A stretch of DNA of 34,909 bases from NCBI GenBank assembly GCA_938002705.1, contig CALLAG010000359.1:1-34909 (forward strand). Direction: 5' to 3'. A program made the position numbers and the translations under genes. Each line of letters starts with the position of its first letter. Within the stretch, counting starts at the first letter, position 1. The notes under the pieces are model-generated. The model was not told the DNA's origin, did not search any database, and was given only the letters and a program-made list of their open reading frames with translations. The DNA comes from an uncultured Saprospiraceae bacterium (GTDB lineage Bacteria; Bacteroidota; Bacteroidia; Chitinophagales; Saprospiraceae). Shown one piece after another: positions 9,123 through 18,861 of this stretch.

Positions 9123-9950
9123 GTGTCTATGAATATAATCAAGTGTCCTAACTGCTCACAACCACTCGTCCATGATAAGCAATCTATGAGATGTGAAAAC
9201 GGGCATAGCTTTGACATCGCCAAAGAAGGCTATACTAATCTTATATTGCCTAACCAAAAGAAAAAACTTAATTCTGGTGATAACAAACTGATGATAAGTG
9301 CCCGAGAAGAATTTCTATCTATGGGTTACTATGATTTTCTCATAGGCTCTATAGAAAAAGAAATAATAGCATTATCACAAAAAGATAAAGGACTACATAA
9401 GCAACTATTAGATCTCGGATGTGGCAATGGATACTATACGCGTAAGCTGCTTAATGATCAAGCCACTATCCACAAATTCGGAATTGATATATCCAAAATT
9501 GCAGTAACTACCGCTGCCAAAAAAGACAAGAATTCTATCTACATAGTAGGTTCTAACTTTGATATACCTATAATGGATGATAGTGTAGATATCATAGTTA
9601 ATGTCTTCGCCCCTTGTGATCTTATAGAAGTATTGCGTGTTCTTAAGCCCAAGGGCCTATTCGTCAAAGTTATTCCGATAGATAATCACATGACCGAGGT
9701 CGCAAAGTTAGTCTACGAAACGTTTATACCACATGAATCAGATATCACCAAGGAGATAGAAGCCACAGAAAGGCTGACTGTAGTCTCGACAAAAAATGTA
9801 ATCAAAGAAATCGAAGTCCAGAAAGTAGACATTCATAATCTAATTAAAATGACACCATATTATTACAAGTTTTCTGAACAGCAAATACAACAATTAGAAA
9901 TGATGTCGGTGACGCTTTCTTTTCAAATAATAATAGCCAAACTCAAATAG
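9123..9950 (+). CDS. Putative 23S rRNA (guanine-N1)-methyltransferase, RlmA-like
   Basis: ORF 275 aa; N-terminal zinc-binding CPNCSQPL...CENGHSFD, then LDLGCGNGYYTRKL SAM motif. Start GTG 9123 or ATG 9129. Confidence 0.85.
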   Translation: MSMNIIKCPNCSQPLVHDKQSMRCENGHSFDIAKEGYTNLILPNQKKKLNSGDNKLMISAREEFLSMGYYDFLIGSIEKEIIALSQKDKGLHKQLLDLGCGNGYYTRKLLNDQATIHKFGIDISKIAVTTAAKKDKNSIYIVGSNFDIPIMDDSVDIIVNVFAPCDLIEVLRVLKPKGLFVKVIPIDNHMTEVAKLVYETFIPHESDITKEIEATERLTVVSTKNVIKEIEVQKVDIHNLIKMTPYYYKFSEQQIQQLEMMSVTLSFQIIIAKLK

Positions 9951-9962
9951 GAAGTTTATTAT

Positions 9963-10712
9963 ATGAGCTCACAAAGATTAAAATACCTCAATCTCACCGA
10001 ATTAAGTGATGTGCAAGTACAACAATATCGCGATGCGGTAAGTGTTGCATTCCCCAAAATAATACAGAGCTCAAAAGTAATAAAGAATAATTGGGGCTAT
10101 ATAGAAGACCATTTCCCTAAGCACCAACTGTACTTAATAGGCGCTGATGATAATCTTATCGGATTCATGAATACAGTTCCTATACATTATGATCAATCAC
10201 TGGACCAACTTCCTAACGAGGGGTGGGACTGGCTAGTACATAAGAGCATCAGCGATCACAAGCTCAATAAAGCACCTAACACATTAGGAGGGCTTCAGGT
10301 GATTATAACTAAAAAGAACCAACGTAAAGGCTATAGCAAGTTCCTTATCGCTGAGGCTAAAAATATGATGCAAAAAAATGGCTACGAAAAATTCGTCATT
10401 CCGATAAGGCCTACCCTAAAGCAGAATTATCCTGACATGAGCATGGTAGATTACCTACACCTCAAAAATGAGAATAAAATATATGACCCGTGGATCAGAA
10501 CTCACGTGGATAGCAATGCCAAAGTAATAAGCATATGCCATAAGTCGATGAATATCAAAGGAGATATTAAATTCTGGGAAAACCTCATGAATCAAAAAAT
10601 AAAACACTCAGGATATCATCAAGTAAGTGGTGCACTTAATCCCGTCTACATTCACTTAGATTCTAATAAGGGAGAATATTATGAAGAAAACATATGGATA
10701 GCATATGAGTAA
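9963..10712 (+). CDS. GNAT-like N-acetyltransferase
   Basis: ORF 249 aa; KKNQRKGYSKFLIAEAKNMMQKNGYEKFVIP resembles the GNAT acetyl-CoA loop. Confidence 0.5.
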   Translation: MSSQRLKYLNLTELSDVQVQQYRDAVSVAFPKIIQSSKVIKNNWGYIEDHFPKHQLYLIGADDNLIGFMNTVPIHYDQSLDQLPNEGWDWLVHKSISDHKLNKAPNTLGGLQVIITKKNQRKGYSKFLIAEAKNMMQKNGYEKFVIPIRPTLKQNYPDMSMVDYLHLKNENKIYDPWIRTHVDSNAKVISICHKSMNIKGDIKFWENLMNQKIKHSGYHQVSGALNPVYIHLDSNKGEYYEENIWIAYE

Positions 10713-10723
10713 GCACATAAAAA

Positions 10724-10764
10724 AATCCTGTAGAAATTGATTCAATGAATCTTCCTACAGGATT
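10724..10764. terminator. Bidirectional intrinsic terminator between convergent genes
   Basis: Perfect 10-bp stem aatcctgtag/ctacaggatt with inner gattc/gaatc hairpin; A-tract on the left side gives minus-strand U-tract. Confidence 0.75.
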
Positions 10765-10792
10765 ATATTTATACCAATTATTCAGAAAGTGC

Positions 10793-11398
10793 TTACCTTC
10801 TGAAAAAACTACCAAGAGCTTTCATCCCCATCTGCATAACCTCGCCTTTGATACTACCATCACCATCTCTATCTAACATCTTCTCGATAAATGAAGTCTC
10901 TGGTTTTTGTTGTCTTTCTTGCTGTACTGTATTCTGCAATAAAGCTCTAAGATCATTACCTTGATAATTGTTTTGTTGTTTTACTTTACCTAGCATGCTT
11001 AATGCTACAGGTGCTAGCTTCATAAGCAGATTCATAGAATTGTTTCTATCTATTCCACTTCCTTTTGATATCATTTCTACAACGTCAAATATTTTACCTC
11101 CGAAAAGGTGAGATAATATACCCATACCGTCAGTAGTTCTATTGTTGGCCATTTTGCCACCTAAGAAATCACCAAGATTATCCATTAGTCCACCATTGTG
11201 ATCTTTATTTAATGCGCCTACTAGTCCATTTAATCCTTGCTCTGATTGAGCATTTCTGGCTAATGCACTCATTAATGTAGACATCACTAAGTTGGCTCCT
11301 GTCTGAGTGTTTTGTTGTGGAACTTGTGGCATTTGGTTGTTAAGCTTTCCTACAACCTCGCTAGACAATACCTGCTGTGCTAGTTCTAATAAATTCAT
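10793..11398 (-). CDS. DUF937-family-like protein with DxDGDG motif
   Basis: ORF 201 aa; glycine-rich GLMDNLGDFLGGKMANN..GILSHLFGGK; C-terminal DRDGDGSIKGE. Confidence 0.6.
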   Translation of the reverse strand: MNLLELAQQVLSSEVVGKLNNQMPQVPQQNTQTGANLVMSTLMSALARNAQSEQGLNGLVGALNKDHNGGLMDNLGDFLGGKMANNRTTDGMGILSHLFGGKIFDVVEMISKGSGIDRNNSMNLLMKLAPVALSMLGKVKQQNNYQGNDLRALLQNTVQQERQQKPETSFIEKMLDRDGDGSIKGEVMQMGMKALGSFFRR

Positions 11399-11512
11399 AT
11401 TCTATTTATAGTTTTTAATAATAAATGTTACTCCTTACTAAGGATTTCTTACTAAGAAAAATTCCTTTACTTAGATATTTATACAATTTTAGGTCCTAAA
11501 CCTCAATATTAT

Positions 11513-12046
11513 ATGTCATATATCATACAAACCGAACGCTTAGGTCTCCGACTGTGGCGGGACTCTGACCTCCGAGAGTTCTCCGAAATTAATGCTGACC
11601 CTGTAGTCATGGAGTACTTCCCTGATGTGATGAAGGTAGAAGAGACTGCAGCTATGATGGACAGAATCTATAAGCACCACGCAGACCACGGCTACGGCCT
11701 ATATGCAACTGAGATTCTTTCTTCTAAGGAATTTATAGGGTTTATAGGTTTTGCTCATCCCCGATTTGAAGCATCATTTACACCATGTATAGAGATTGGT
11801 TGGCGGCTTAAGGCAAGCAGTTGGAACCAAGGATACTGTACAGAAGGTGCTACCGCATGTCTAGATTATTGTAGAGACATTCTCCATAAAAACGAAATCT
11901 ACTCATGGACGTCAGTTCTCAATAAACCATCTGAACGTATCATGCAAAAAATAGGCATGGTAAAAACGGGGGAGTTCTCACACCCATTACTAGATAAGGG
12001 TTCTCGATTAGCCCAGCATGTTATTTATAAAAAAAACTTAGTGTAG
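11513..12046 (+). CDS. GNAT acetyltransferase (RimJ/RimL-type)
   Basis: ORF 177 aa; IQTERLGLRLWRDSDLREFSEI N-terminus, IGWRLKASSWNQGYCTEG, NKPSERIMQKIGMVKTGEF. Confidence 0.9.
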   Translation: MSYIIQTERLGLRLWRDSDLREFSEINADPVVMEYFPDVMKVEETAAMMDRIYKHHADHGYGLYATEILSSKEFIGFIGFAHPRFEASFTPCIEIGWRLKASSWNQGYCTEGATACLDYCRDILHKNEIYSWTSVLNKPSERIMQKIGMVKTGEFSHPLLDKGSRLAQHVIYKKNLV

Positions 12047-12051
12047 TCAAC

Positions 12052-12085
12052 AAAAAAAGCCAACCCAAAATAAATCGGATTGACT
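12052..12085 (-). terminator. Intrinsic terminator of the 12112-12867 gene
   Basis: agccaaccc (12058-12066)/ggattgact (12077-12085); pairs fully only in minus-strand RNA (two G-U wobbles), followed by U7. Confidence 0.7.
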
Positions 12086-12111
12086 CTTATTCGTCAAATA
12101 AAGTTTGCTGA

Positions 12112-12867
12112 TCAAATTCCTTTATCTAACAATACATCGATTCCTTTCCTACGTTTAACAAAGTGATCGATGCTTGCATCTTTAAGTCTACGAGAGACTT
12201 GTTCTATTTCCTCTATAGAGGCATACCTGCCTACATTTATGATGAATAGTTTTCGTTCTTTATCTTCTATGATTCTTATGGGTTGTGATATTTTATTGTC
12301 TATTAATGCTTTTTGTTTTACTGCATTATCCCATGACGAGAAAGCTCCCGCTTGTAATGTGTAATATTCTGTCGGTGCACTTGGTGCTTTATTGGTCATG
12401 GTAGCAGCAACTGATATCGGTCTGTTCTCTATGATCGGTTCATAGGGAATAGCTATTTTTTTGAGGGCATATTTAGATATCTCATCATAGAATTGACTTG
12501 CGGTCAGTGTCCCTGACATCTCATTGATCACTTCACCTTCCTTATCGAGTATATGTAGTGTAGGCATACAAGCGATTGCAAAATCCTCAAACATAGATGA
12601 TGATCCATTATCATCATAATCAGCTGTGATCATAACAAAATCTGTTGCTAATAAATTAGAAACTTGAGAATCAGATAGGACTTGTTCTTTGAATATTTGA
12701 CATGGTAGGCACCAGTCTGCGGTATAGTTGACGAAGATGTTTTTTCCAGATTCTTGAGCACTGTTTTTAGCGTCTATTAATACATCTGTACTTGCATTCG
12801 CATTTATATAAGCATTTGAAATGCAAAGGATTCCAAATACCGCCATCAAAGTTTTGTACTTCAACAT
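12112..12867 (-). CDS. Exported thioredoxin-fold protein with C-terminal SPOR domain
   Basis: ORF 251 aa; signal peptide, VNYTADWCLPCQIFKEQV (CxxC), C-terminal YYTLQAGAFSSWDNAVKQK..LFIINVGRYAS SPOR pattern. Confidence 0.8.
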   Translation of the reverse strand: MLKYKTLMAVFGILCISNAYINANASTDVLIDAKNSAQESGKNIFVNYTADWCLPCQIFKEQVLSDSQVSNLLATDFVMITADYDDNGSSSMFEDFAIACMPTLHILDKEGEVINEMSGTLTASQFYDEISKYALKKIAIPYEPIIENRPISVAATMTNKAPSAPTEYYTLQAGAFSSWDNAVKQKALIDNKISQPIRIIEDKERKLFIINVGRYASIEEIEQVSRRLKDASIDHFVKRRKGIDVLLDKGI

Positions 12868-12975
12868 TGGTTAAAAAGGTTGGTTATTTAGATTGTTAAG
12901 TCTAATATAGCCACAATAAAAAAATTACCAATAAATATTTCGTTTAAATATCTAAACATAATATAATAGGTGACA

Positions 12976-13015
12976 AAAACCAACACATGAGATATAAAAA
13001 TCATGCGTTGGTTTT
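12976..13015 (-). terminator. Intrinsic terminator of the ASST-like operon
   Basis: 15-bp stem aaaaccaacacatga/tcatgcgttggtttt; the one mismatch becomes G-U in minus-strand RNA. Confidence 0.8.
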
Positions 13016-13030
13016 CATATATATTTTGGT

Positions 13031-14716
13031 TTAGTTAGCGATAAGGAATCTACCAGCTTCTTTTTTATTGACTCTAAGGATATACAGTCCTGTTGTCCAA
13101 TCGGAAGTATTAAAATATTTTCTACCTCCACTTAATTGCACATCATTGATCATAGGTCTACCCATAAAGTCAAAGATTTCAATATTGACATACTTACCTA
13201 CCTCCCATTCGACTGTAATCATATCAGTTGCTGGATTAGGATATATCTTAAGACCATAGTTAATCTGTAGATCTCTGATATCTGTAAGTTCAGCACAATA
13301 ATCTAAGTCTGGCTCCGTCTCTATATATCCCTTACTTGTCAAGTCTCTTCCGTCAAATGCTGAATAATCCGTAGGATATCTGAACATCCTAAATGTCAGA
13401 TTATTATTAAGGGCTAATGTGGTGTCACCTTGCATTAATGGGACACCTGCCTTGATAGGTGTGATATATTCCCATACGACTTCATTATCAGGAGTGATCT
13501 CTACAGTATATCCTGTACGTCCAGAAGTAATGAGATAATTACCATTACGTAGATATTGAAAACTTGATAATCCTGTAGAGTATATTAAAGTAGAATCTAC
13601 AGGATGTGTTATTGTCAGTTCTGGCAGCTCTGGCAAAAACTTACCATTATCTGAAGTATACTCCCATGTATACATCTCAAACTCTGGAGCGACTATATTA
13701 GCAGTACTAAAATCATCGCCTGCTCTATTATTAAACAAGGACACCTTACCATAGTTAGGGTCAAAGAAATCTACAAAATCATCTATAAAAGCTACATCAT
13801 GCTGAAAAAATAATGTCTGATCATCCGCTGTACCTTGATCATAATTAGCAGGATTACCCCACCTGAACATGAGATCTCCACCTTTATTACTTCTACCTCC
13901 TGAAGCTGACGCTGCTTGTTCTGTTGTTGTTGTATGATCGATAATATATGCCTCACTGAAGTAAGGAACACTAAGAATGACATTATCATTGACAGGATCA
14001 TAATCTAAAGCATTAGAATGCATCCAATCTGCCCTTCCAGCTCCATCAAGATCAAGATTAATATCTATTTTTCCTGGGTTATCAGCTATTACTCCAAAAT
14101 TGTTTTTAGTAGAATCAAAGTCTTGAATTAAATGATCCCAAGCATGCCACTCCCATACTATCTCATCAGTAGCTGGATCTATTTCAAGTAAGTAATCTGG
14201 CCACATCTCGTCACTTGCAAGGACACTTGTATCTCTACCTGCTGCTATTACTTCATCCAGATTTTTGAGCTCCCATGCTATCATCATTATTGTTAGTCTA
14301 TTGTTCTTATTGAGTATAGCTATATCGTGATGTAATCTTGCGAGAGAGTCATTAAGTGTATAACTCCACTCTATATTATTGTCCCAATCTACAATCTCTA
14401 CAGTGGCGCCTCCTCCTCCAGCCCATATACGATCACCCGCTATAGATGCAGGTCTATGTGTTCTGACAAGCCTACCATCGTCTAGTAAGTATGCAGTATT
14501 CCCAGGACGTGTCATAGGAGCACCTTCCCAAGAATGGACTATTTCCCCGCAGTTATTAAGTAGGTATACGTTAGATTGATTATGAGGATATAATAAATTA
14601 TAGCCGTCATAAGCTTTATTAATATTGTAGGATATAAGGCCTACCGTATTCTGAGCACTTAAGCCAGCGATACCTATTATTATAAATAAAAATGTTGTTT
14701 GTATTTGTCTTATCAT
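13031..14716 (-). CDS. Secreted arylsulfotransferase-like (ASST superfamily) beta-propeller, T9SS C-terminal domain
   Basis: ORF 561 aa; HHDIAIL, DWMHSNALDYD, RWGNPANYDQG, FFQHD motifs; C-terminal YPNPATDMITVEW...GLYILRV. Confidence 0.8.
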   Translation of the reverse strand: MIRQIQTTFLFIIIGIAGLSAQNTVGLISYNINKAYDGYNLLYPHNQSNVYLLNNCGEIVHSWEGAPMTRPGNTAYLLDDGRLVRTHRPASIAGDRIWAGGGGATVEIVDWDNNIEWSYTLNDSLARLHHDIAILNKNNRLTIMMIAWELKNLDEVIAAGRDTSVLASDEMWPDYLLEIDPATDEIVWEWHAWDHLIQDFDSTKNNFGVIADNPGKIDINLDLDGAGRADWMHSNALDYDPVNDNVILSVPYFSEAYIIDHTTTTEQAASASGGRSNKGGDLMFRWGNPANYDQGTADDQTLFFQHDVAFIDDFVDFFDPNYGKVSLFNNRAGDDFSTANIVAPEFEMYTWEYTSDNGKFLPELPELTITHPVDSTLIYSTGLSSFQYLRNGNYLITSGRTGYTVEITPDNEVVWEYITPIKAGVPLMQGDTTLALNNNLTFRMFRYPTDYSAFDGRDLTSKGYIETEPDLDYCAELTDIRDLQINYGLKIYPNPATDMITVEWEVGKYVNIEIFDFMGRPMINDVQLSGGRKYFNTSDWTTGLYILRVNKKEAGRFLIAN

Positions 14717-16353
14717 AACTTGATTACTTTATATAAATTCTGGTTGTCTCTATTTATTATTTTTATAAAATGAATACCTGCATTGAGAGAACTTACGTCT
14801 ATCGATGTATTTCGGATTTTATTGCCAGATGCGACAACAGACCCCGTTCCATCATAGATTTCATAAGATATGTCACCACCTTCTATACCGCCTATATTAA
14901 GTAGTTCTCCTACAGGATTAGGATATACAAAAATATCATAATCCAATAATTCTTCGGAGCTCACACTCAGCGAACTACATCCATCTTCTGTAGCGTCTAG
15001 TACAAGTACTTCTCCAGGGCTAAGGTCTCTACCTGCAAATCCTATAAAGTCAGGCTGATACTTATGAGCTCTGAATATATCCCTACCGCCTCTTGTCTCA
15101 CCTTGGGGTATAGGCCCGAAGTTACTCACCGGGTTCTCGTATATCCATGCAACATCTCCTGTAGGAGTCACTTCAAATAACCGGTAACCATTGCCAGAAC
15201 ATATTAATGTATTCTTATTCTCAAGGTATTGTGCTCCAGAAATACGTGGTGAGCTGAATTCCATATCTACATCCTCTATGGTCCAAGATAGCTCTGTAGG
15301 ACCATAGGCCTCCTCCTCAGGTATCGTATAGAGTCCATTATCATGACCAGTATCTATAACATCTACCGAAGAGAAATAAGGAACACGACCACCGCCATTA
15401 TTATATATCATAATAAAATTATCGTCCTCGTTATGAGTATCTAACCAGTGTGGATCATGCTGACCGAATAATTTCTTATCTGTTAATTTCCCTCTTTTGT
15501 ATACTTCAGGGTTGCCCCATCTATATAATATATCTCCACCCTTGCCATATCGTCCGCCGGTATGAGATGCCGCTTCTGCTGTTGTAGTGCTATGGTCTAT
15601 AATGTATATTTCATTAAGATTCCGAGAGCCTAATAATATCTGATCGAGTTCGGCATTATAGTCGATAGAATTAAAGTGCAACCAGTCTGCACTGGTAATT
15701 CTTGTGTAAGGATAATTAATATCCCATAGTTCTGGGTGGTCTTCTACTACACCATAATTATTCTTAGTACTATCTACATCTTGTATATAATGATCATGAG
15801 AATACCACTCCCACACAATCTCTACATCATCAGTCCCTATAGGTTTTAATTCTACGACATGCTCTGACCAGAATCCTCTATTCTCATCATAATACTCTTT
15901 TTCTCTTCCAGTATCTATGATTTCATTTTGATCTAATTTTACCCAAGCTATCAATAGTATATTGCCATTAGGCAATACCTCCATGTCATGATGATGCTGA
16001 TGCCTACTACTTGAGTAAGCATATGACCACTCCAGCTCGCCATCCCAAGAGAATATTTCCATGATTCCACCTACTCCTCCTGCACCGAAATCAGCAATGG
16101 ATTTTCCAGCTCTTAGCAGCCTTCCATCTGGCAGCAGATAGGCCATCAGACCAGCAGTGTACTCTGACTCCCATTCATTGATGATACGGCCACAATTGTC
16201 TATAAGATATGTCGATGTATAGCTACTCGGGATGATTAAGGTATACCCTTCTTGCACAGCATCATTATACTCTAGTACTCCTACAGTTCTTTGAGAAACA
16301 AGAAAAGATGAACTTATAATTGATAAAACAGATATTATAATAGATACTCTCAT
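14713..16353 (-). CDS. Secreted arylsulfotransferase-like paralogue, T9SS C-terminal domain
   Basis: ORF 546 aa; HHDMEVLPNGNILLIAW, DWLHFNSIDYN, RWGNPEVYKRG, GQHDPHW; C-terminal YPNPVGELLNI. ATGA overlap with the next gene. Confidence 0.8.
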   Translation of the reverse strand: MRVSIIISVLSIISSSFLVSQRTVGVLEYNDAVQEGYTLIIPSSYTSTYLIDNCGRIINEWESEYTAGLMAYLLPDGRLLRAGKSIADFGAGGVGGIMEIFSWDGELEWSYAYSSSRHQHHHDMEVLPNGNILLIAWVKLDQNEIIDTGREKEYYDENRGFWSEHVVELKPIGTDDVEIVWEWYSHDHYIQDVDSTKNNYGVVEDHPELWDINYPYTRITSADWLHFNSIDYNAELDQILLGSRNLNEIYIIDHSTTTAEAASHTGGRYGKGGDILYRWGNPEVYKRGKLTDKKLFGQHDPHWLDTHNEDDNFIMIYNNGGGRVPYFSSVDVIDTGHDNGLYTIPEEEAYGPTELSWTIEDVDMEFSSPRISGAQYLENKNTLICSGNGYRLFEVTPTGDVAWIYENPVSNFGPIPQGETRGGRDIFRAHKYQPDFIGFAGRDLSPGEVLVLDATEDGCSSLSVSSEELLDYDIFVYPNPVGELLNIGGIEGGDISYEIYDGTGSVVASGNKIRNTSIDVSSLNAGIHFIKIINRDNQNLYKVIKL

Positions 16354-16409
16354 AATAGGTTAAAAATAAGGACATCTTAGCGAAGAATAGACCTCTGTGA
16401 TGACATATA

Positions 16410-17060
16410 TCATATCTTTCTTATCAGGTGCAACCCATCATCTATAGGTAAGAGTACGTTCTCGACCTCCGCATGCGCATTGACATACCTATTAAATGCG
16501 TCAAGACCTTGGCCCAATTTATCATTATCATCAGAAGCTACTTTACCCTTCCACAGTACATTATCTGCTATTATGATACCTCCAGACTTCATTTTGGGTA
16601 AGACAAGATCAAAGTACTTAATGTATTGCCGCTTAGCTGCATCTATAAATACTAAGTCAAATGTCTCTTCTATCGTGGGGATTATCTCCGCTGCATCGCC
16701 TATATGCTGGACGATCTGATCATCTATCCCCGCTTTACCGAATACCTCATTAGCATAACCTTCTAATTCAGAATTCTTTTCTATGGTATAAATGAGTCCA
16801 TTGTCTTGTAGTCCTTCTGCGAGACACAATGTACCATATCCTGTAAAAGTGCCTAATTCTAGTATTGTAAGAGGCCGTAGCATCTTACTCAACATACTCA
16901 GTAAACTGCCTAGATATGCCCCTGATATCATCTGAGGTTTGTCAGTAGTCTGAGACATCATATCAAGCTCTTGTAAGATAGGACTAGGCATAGAACTCAG
17001 CGCCTTACAATAATCATTAATTTCAGGAGAAGTGATATTAGGAAATAACTTTTCTGGCAT
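16410..17060 (-). CDS. Class I SAM O-methyltransferase (caffeoyl-CoA/catechol OMT-like)
   Basis: ORF 216 aa; ILELGTFTGYGTLCLAEGL, FDLVFIDAAKRQYIKYFD, GGIIIADNVLWKGKV. Confidence 0.9.
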   Translation of the reverse strand: MPEKLFPNITSPEINDYCKALSSMPSPILQELDMMSQTTDKPQMISGAYLGSLLSMLSKMLRPLTILELGTFTGYGTLCLAEGLQDNGLIYTIEKNSELEGYANEVFGKAGIDDQIVQHIGDAAEIIPTIEETFDLVFIDAAKRQYIKYFDLVLPKMKSGGIIIADNVLWKGKVASDDNDKLGQGLDAFNRYVNAHAEVENVLLPIDDGLHLIRKI

Positions 17061-17931
17061 TTAATTTTTTTGCGAGTATGGGGTGAGAAAAAACGATTAA
17101 CATCAATAATATACCACCCATGTAGAAAAGGGGTCTAAGTTGCTCATGTTCTTTTAATACAATAACCGCCAATCCGATGCCATAGATAGGCTCAAGGTTA
17201 ATGACAAGATTAGAATCAAAAGCCGACACATGCTTAAGTGCCATCATCGAAAGAACAAATGCCAAAGTCGTACACAGTAAGGCCAGTATAATCAGATATA
17301 TCCAATCCGTAGAAGTAGGCATAATAGCCTGTATATCATTGATAACAAAAGGAAGGCATATACTTATAAATAAGAAAGCTCCAAACATCTCTAAGAAACT
17401 TATAACATATGGCGTGGCATCCTCTACATATTTCTTATTAAGACTAGCAAATAGTGATGCTAAAAAAGCCGACAACAATCCTACCATAAACCCCTCAATA
17501 AGACTAATATCTATATTGCGTACAATCAGTATCATACATGGTATTATCATCAGGCCTATGATAATCTCAAGGCTATTAAATCTTCTTCTGAATAGTAGCG
17601 GCTCTATAATCGCTGTAAATAATGAGGTCGTAGCCATAGTAATCAATGCTATAGAGGCATTGGCCATCTTAACTGAGCTATAAAAGCATATCCAGTGCAT
17701 ACCTACGATGACGCCTATACCCATATATATAAGTATCTTTTTCTTATCGATAGCGAGTAATCGCCTACCTAAACCAATAAAGAAAATAAGGCTGAAGCTA
17801 GTAATCATTACCCTCCACCAGACAAGGCTTATAGCAGATATACTAATCAATCCACCAAGAACAGCCGTCCACCCATAGAGTATGACAGCGATATGTAGTT
17901 GTATATAAGCGATTAGTCTGTTACTCATCAC
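17038..17931 (-). CDS. EamA/DMT-family transporter
   Basis: ORF 297 aa with about 10 hydrophobic segments; LEPIYGIGLAVIVLKEHEQL typical of the C-terminal EamA repeat. Confidence 0.85.
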   Translation of the reverse strand: MMSNRLIAYIQLHIAVILYGWTAVLGGLISISAISLVWWRVMITSFSLIFFIGLGRRLLAIDKKKILIYMGIGVIVGMHWICFYSSVKMANASIALITMATTSLFTAIIEPLLFRRRFNSLEIIIGLMIIPCMILIVRNIDISLIEGFMVGLLSAFLASLFASLNKKYVEDATPYVISFLEMFGAFLFISICLPFVINDIQAIMPTSTDWIYLIILALLCTTLAFVLSMMALKHVSAFDSNLVINLEPIYGIGLAVIVLKEHEQLRPLFYMGGILLMLIVFSHPILAKKLNARKVIS

Positions 17932-18015
17932 CGCTAATTAATGCAAAATGAATGTCATAAAAGCAATATTAAGCCCTATTTACAAGATACCCTTACAATT
18001 ATGATAAGAATATTC

Positions 18016-18023
18016 TATTTTTG
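18016..18023 (+). promoter_or_regulatory. Possible -7 element TATTTTTG upstream of the peroxiredoxin gene
   Basis: Matches TAnnTTTG; ATG at 18050 is the more plausible start given this position. Confidence 0.35.
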
Positions 18024-18034
18024 AAAAACCTTTA

Positions 18035-18520
18035 ATGATTCAAATTACTATGACCTTAAAAACAGGAGAACTAGCGCCTTCATTTACACTTAAAGATTCT
18101 GATTGCAAAGACGTAAGTCTATCAGATTATAAAGGAAAAACAGTAACAATTTTGTTTTTTCCTTTAGCTTTTACAGGTGTTTGTACAGAAGAATTATGTC
18201 ACATGAGAGATAATTACAGCAAGTACGAAAAATTAAACTCTGAGATAATCGCTATTTCAGTAGATTCTCCGTTTACATTGGCAAAATTCAAAGCCGACAA
18301 CAATTTAAACTTTACGGTACTATCAGACTTTAACAAAGACGTAAGTCAAGCTTTCGGGGCTTACTATGAAGACTTTGTCTTAGGATTGAAAGGCGTATCC
18401 AAAAGAGCAACTTTTATCATTGATGGAGATGGGAAAGTCCAATACCAAGAAGTATTGGATAATGCTGGAAATTTACCCAACTTTACGGCACTTGAAGAAG
18501 CGCTAGCGAAATTAAACTAA
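18035..18520 (+). CDS. Peroxiredoxin (AhpC/TSA family); start may be ATG 18050
   Basis: ORF 161 aa; FFPLAFTGVCTEELCHMRD peroxidatic motif. Confidence 0.9.
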   Translation: MIQITMTLKTGELAPSFTLKDSDCKDVSLSDYKGKTVTILFFPLAFTGVCTEELCHMRDNYSKYEKLNSEIIAISVDSPFTLAKFKADNNLNFTVLSDFNKDVSQAFGAYYEDFVLGLKGVSKRATFIIDGDGKVQYQEVLDNAGNLPNFTALEEALAKLN

Positions 18521-18543
18521 CACCCTTTAACACTTATTTAGAA

Positions 18544-18861
18544 ATGACGAAAGATCTCAACGAGTTACTCACAAGCGAACTGAATGATATACTTACGGAA
18601 GAAACAACATCTACTGTTGGTCTTAATCAAGCACAACTGTTAGTATATAATGATGACTTCAATACATTCGATTGGGTTATACAATGCTTCATGGAAGTAT
18701 GTAACCACACATTCGAACAATCAGAACAACTATCACTATTCGTACATTATAAAGGCAAAGCCATCGTCAAGACTGGTGATGTCGAGAAACTTAAACCTAT
18801 GAAGGAAGCTCTCGTCGAGAGAGGCTTGTCTGCTGTAATAGAAGTTACAGTCCAAGATTAG
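18544..18861 (+). CDS. clpS: ATP-dependent Clp protease adaptor ClpS
   Basis: ORF 105 aa; LVYNDDFNTFDWVIQCFMEVCNHTFEQSEQLSLFVHYKGKAIVKTG. Confidence 0.9.
   Translation: MTKDLNELLTSELNDILTEETTSTVGLNQAQLLVYNDDFNTFDWVIQCFMEVCNHTFEQSEQLSLFVHYKGKAIVKTGDVEKLKPMKEALVERGLSAVIEVTVQD

Noticed and set aside
17201-17683. 160-aa plus-strand ORF antisense to the EamA transporter
   Set aside because: Complement of a well-supported transporter CDS; no recognisable motifs or RBS evidence.
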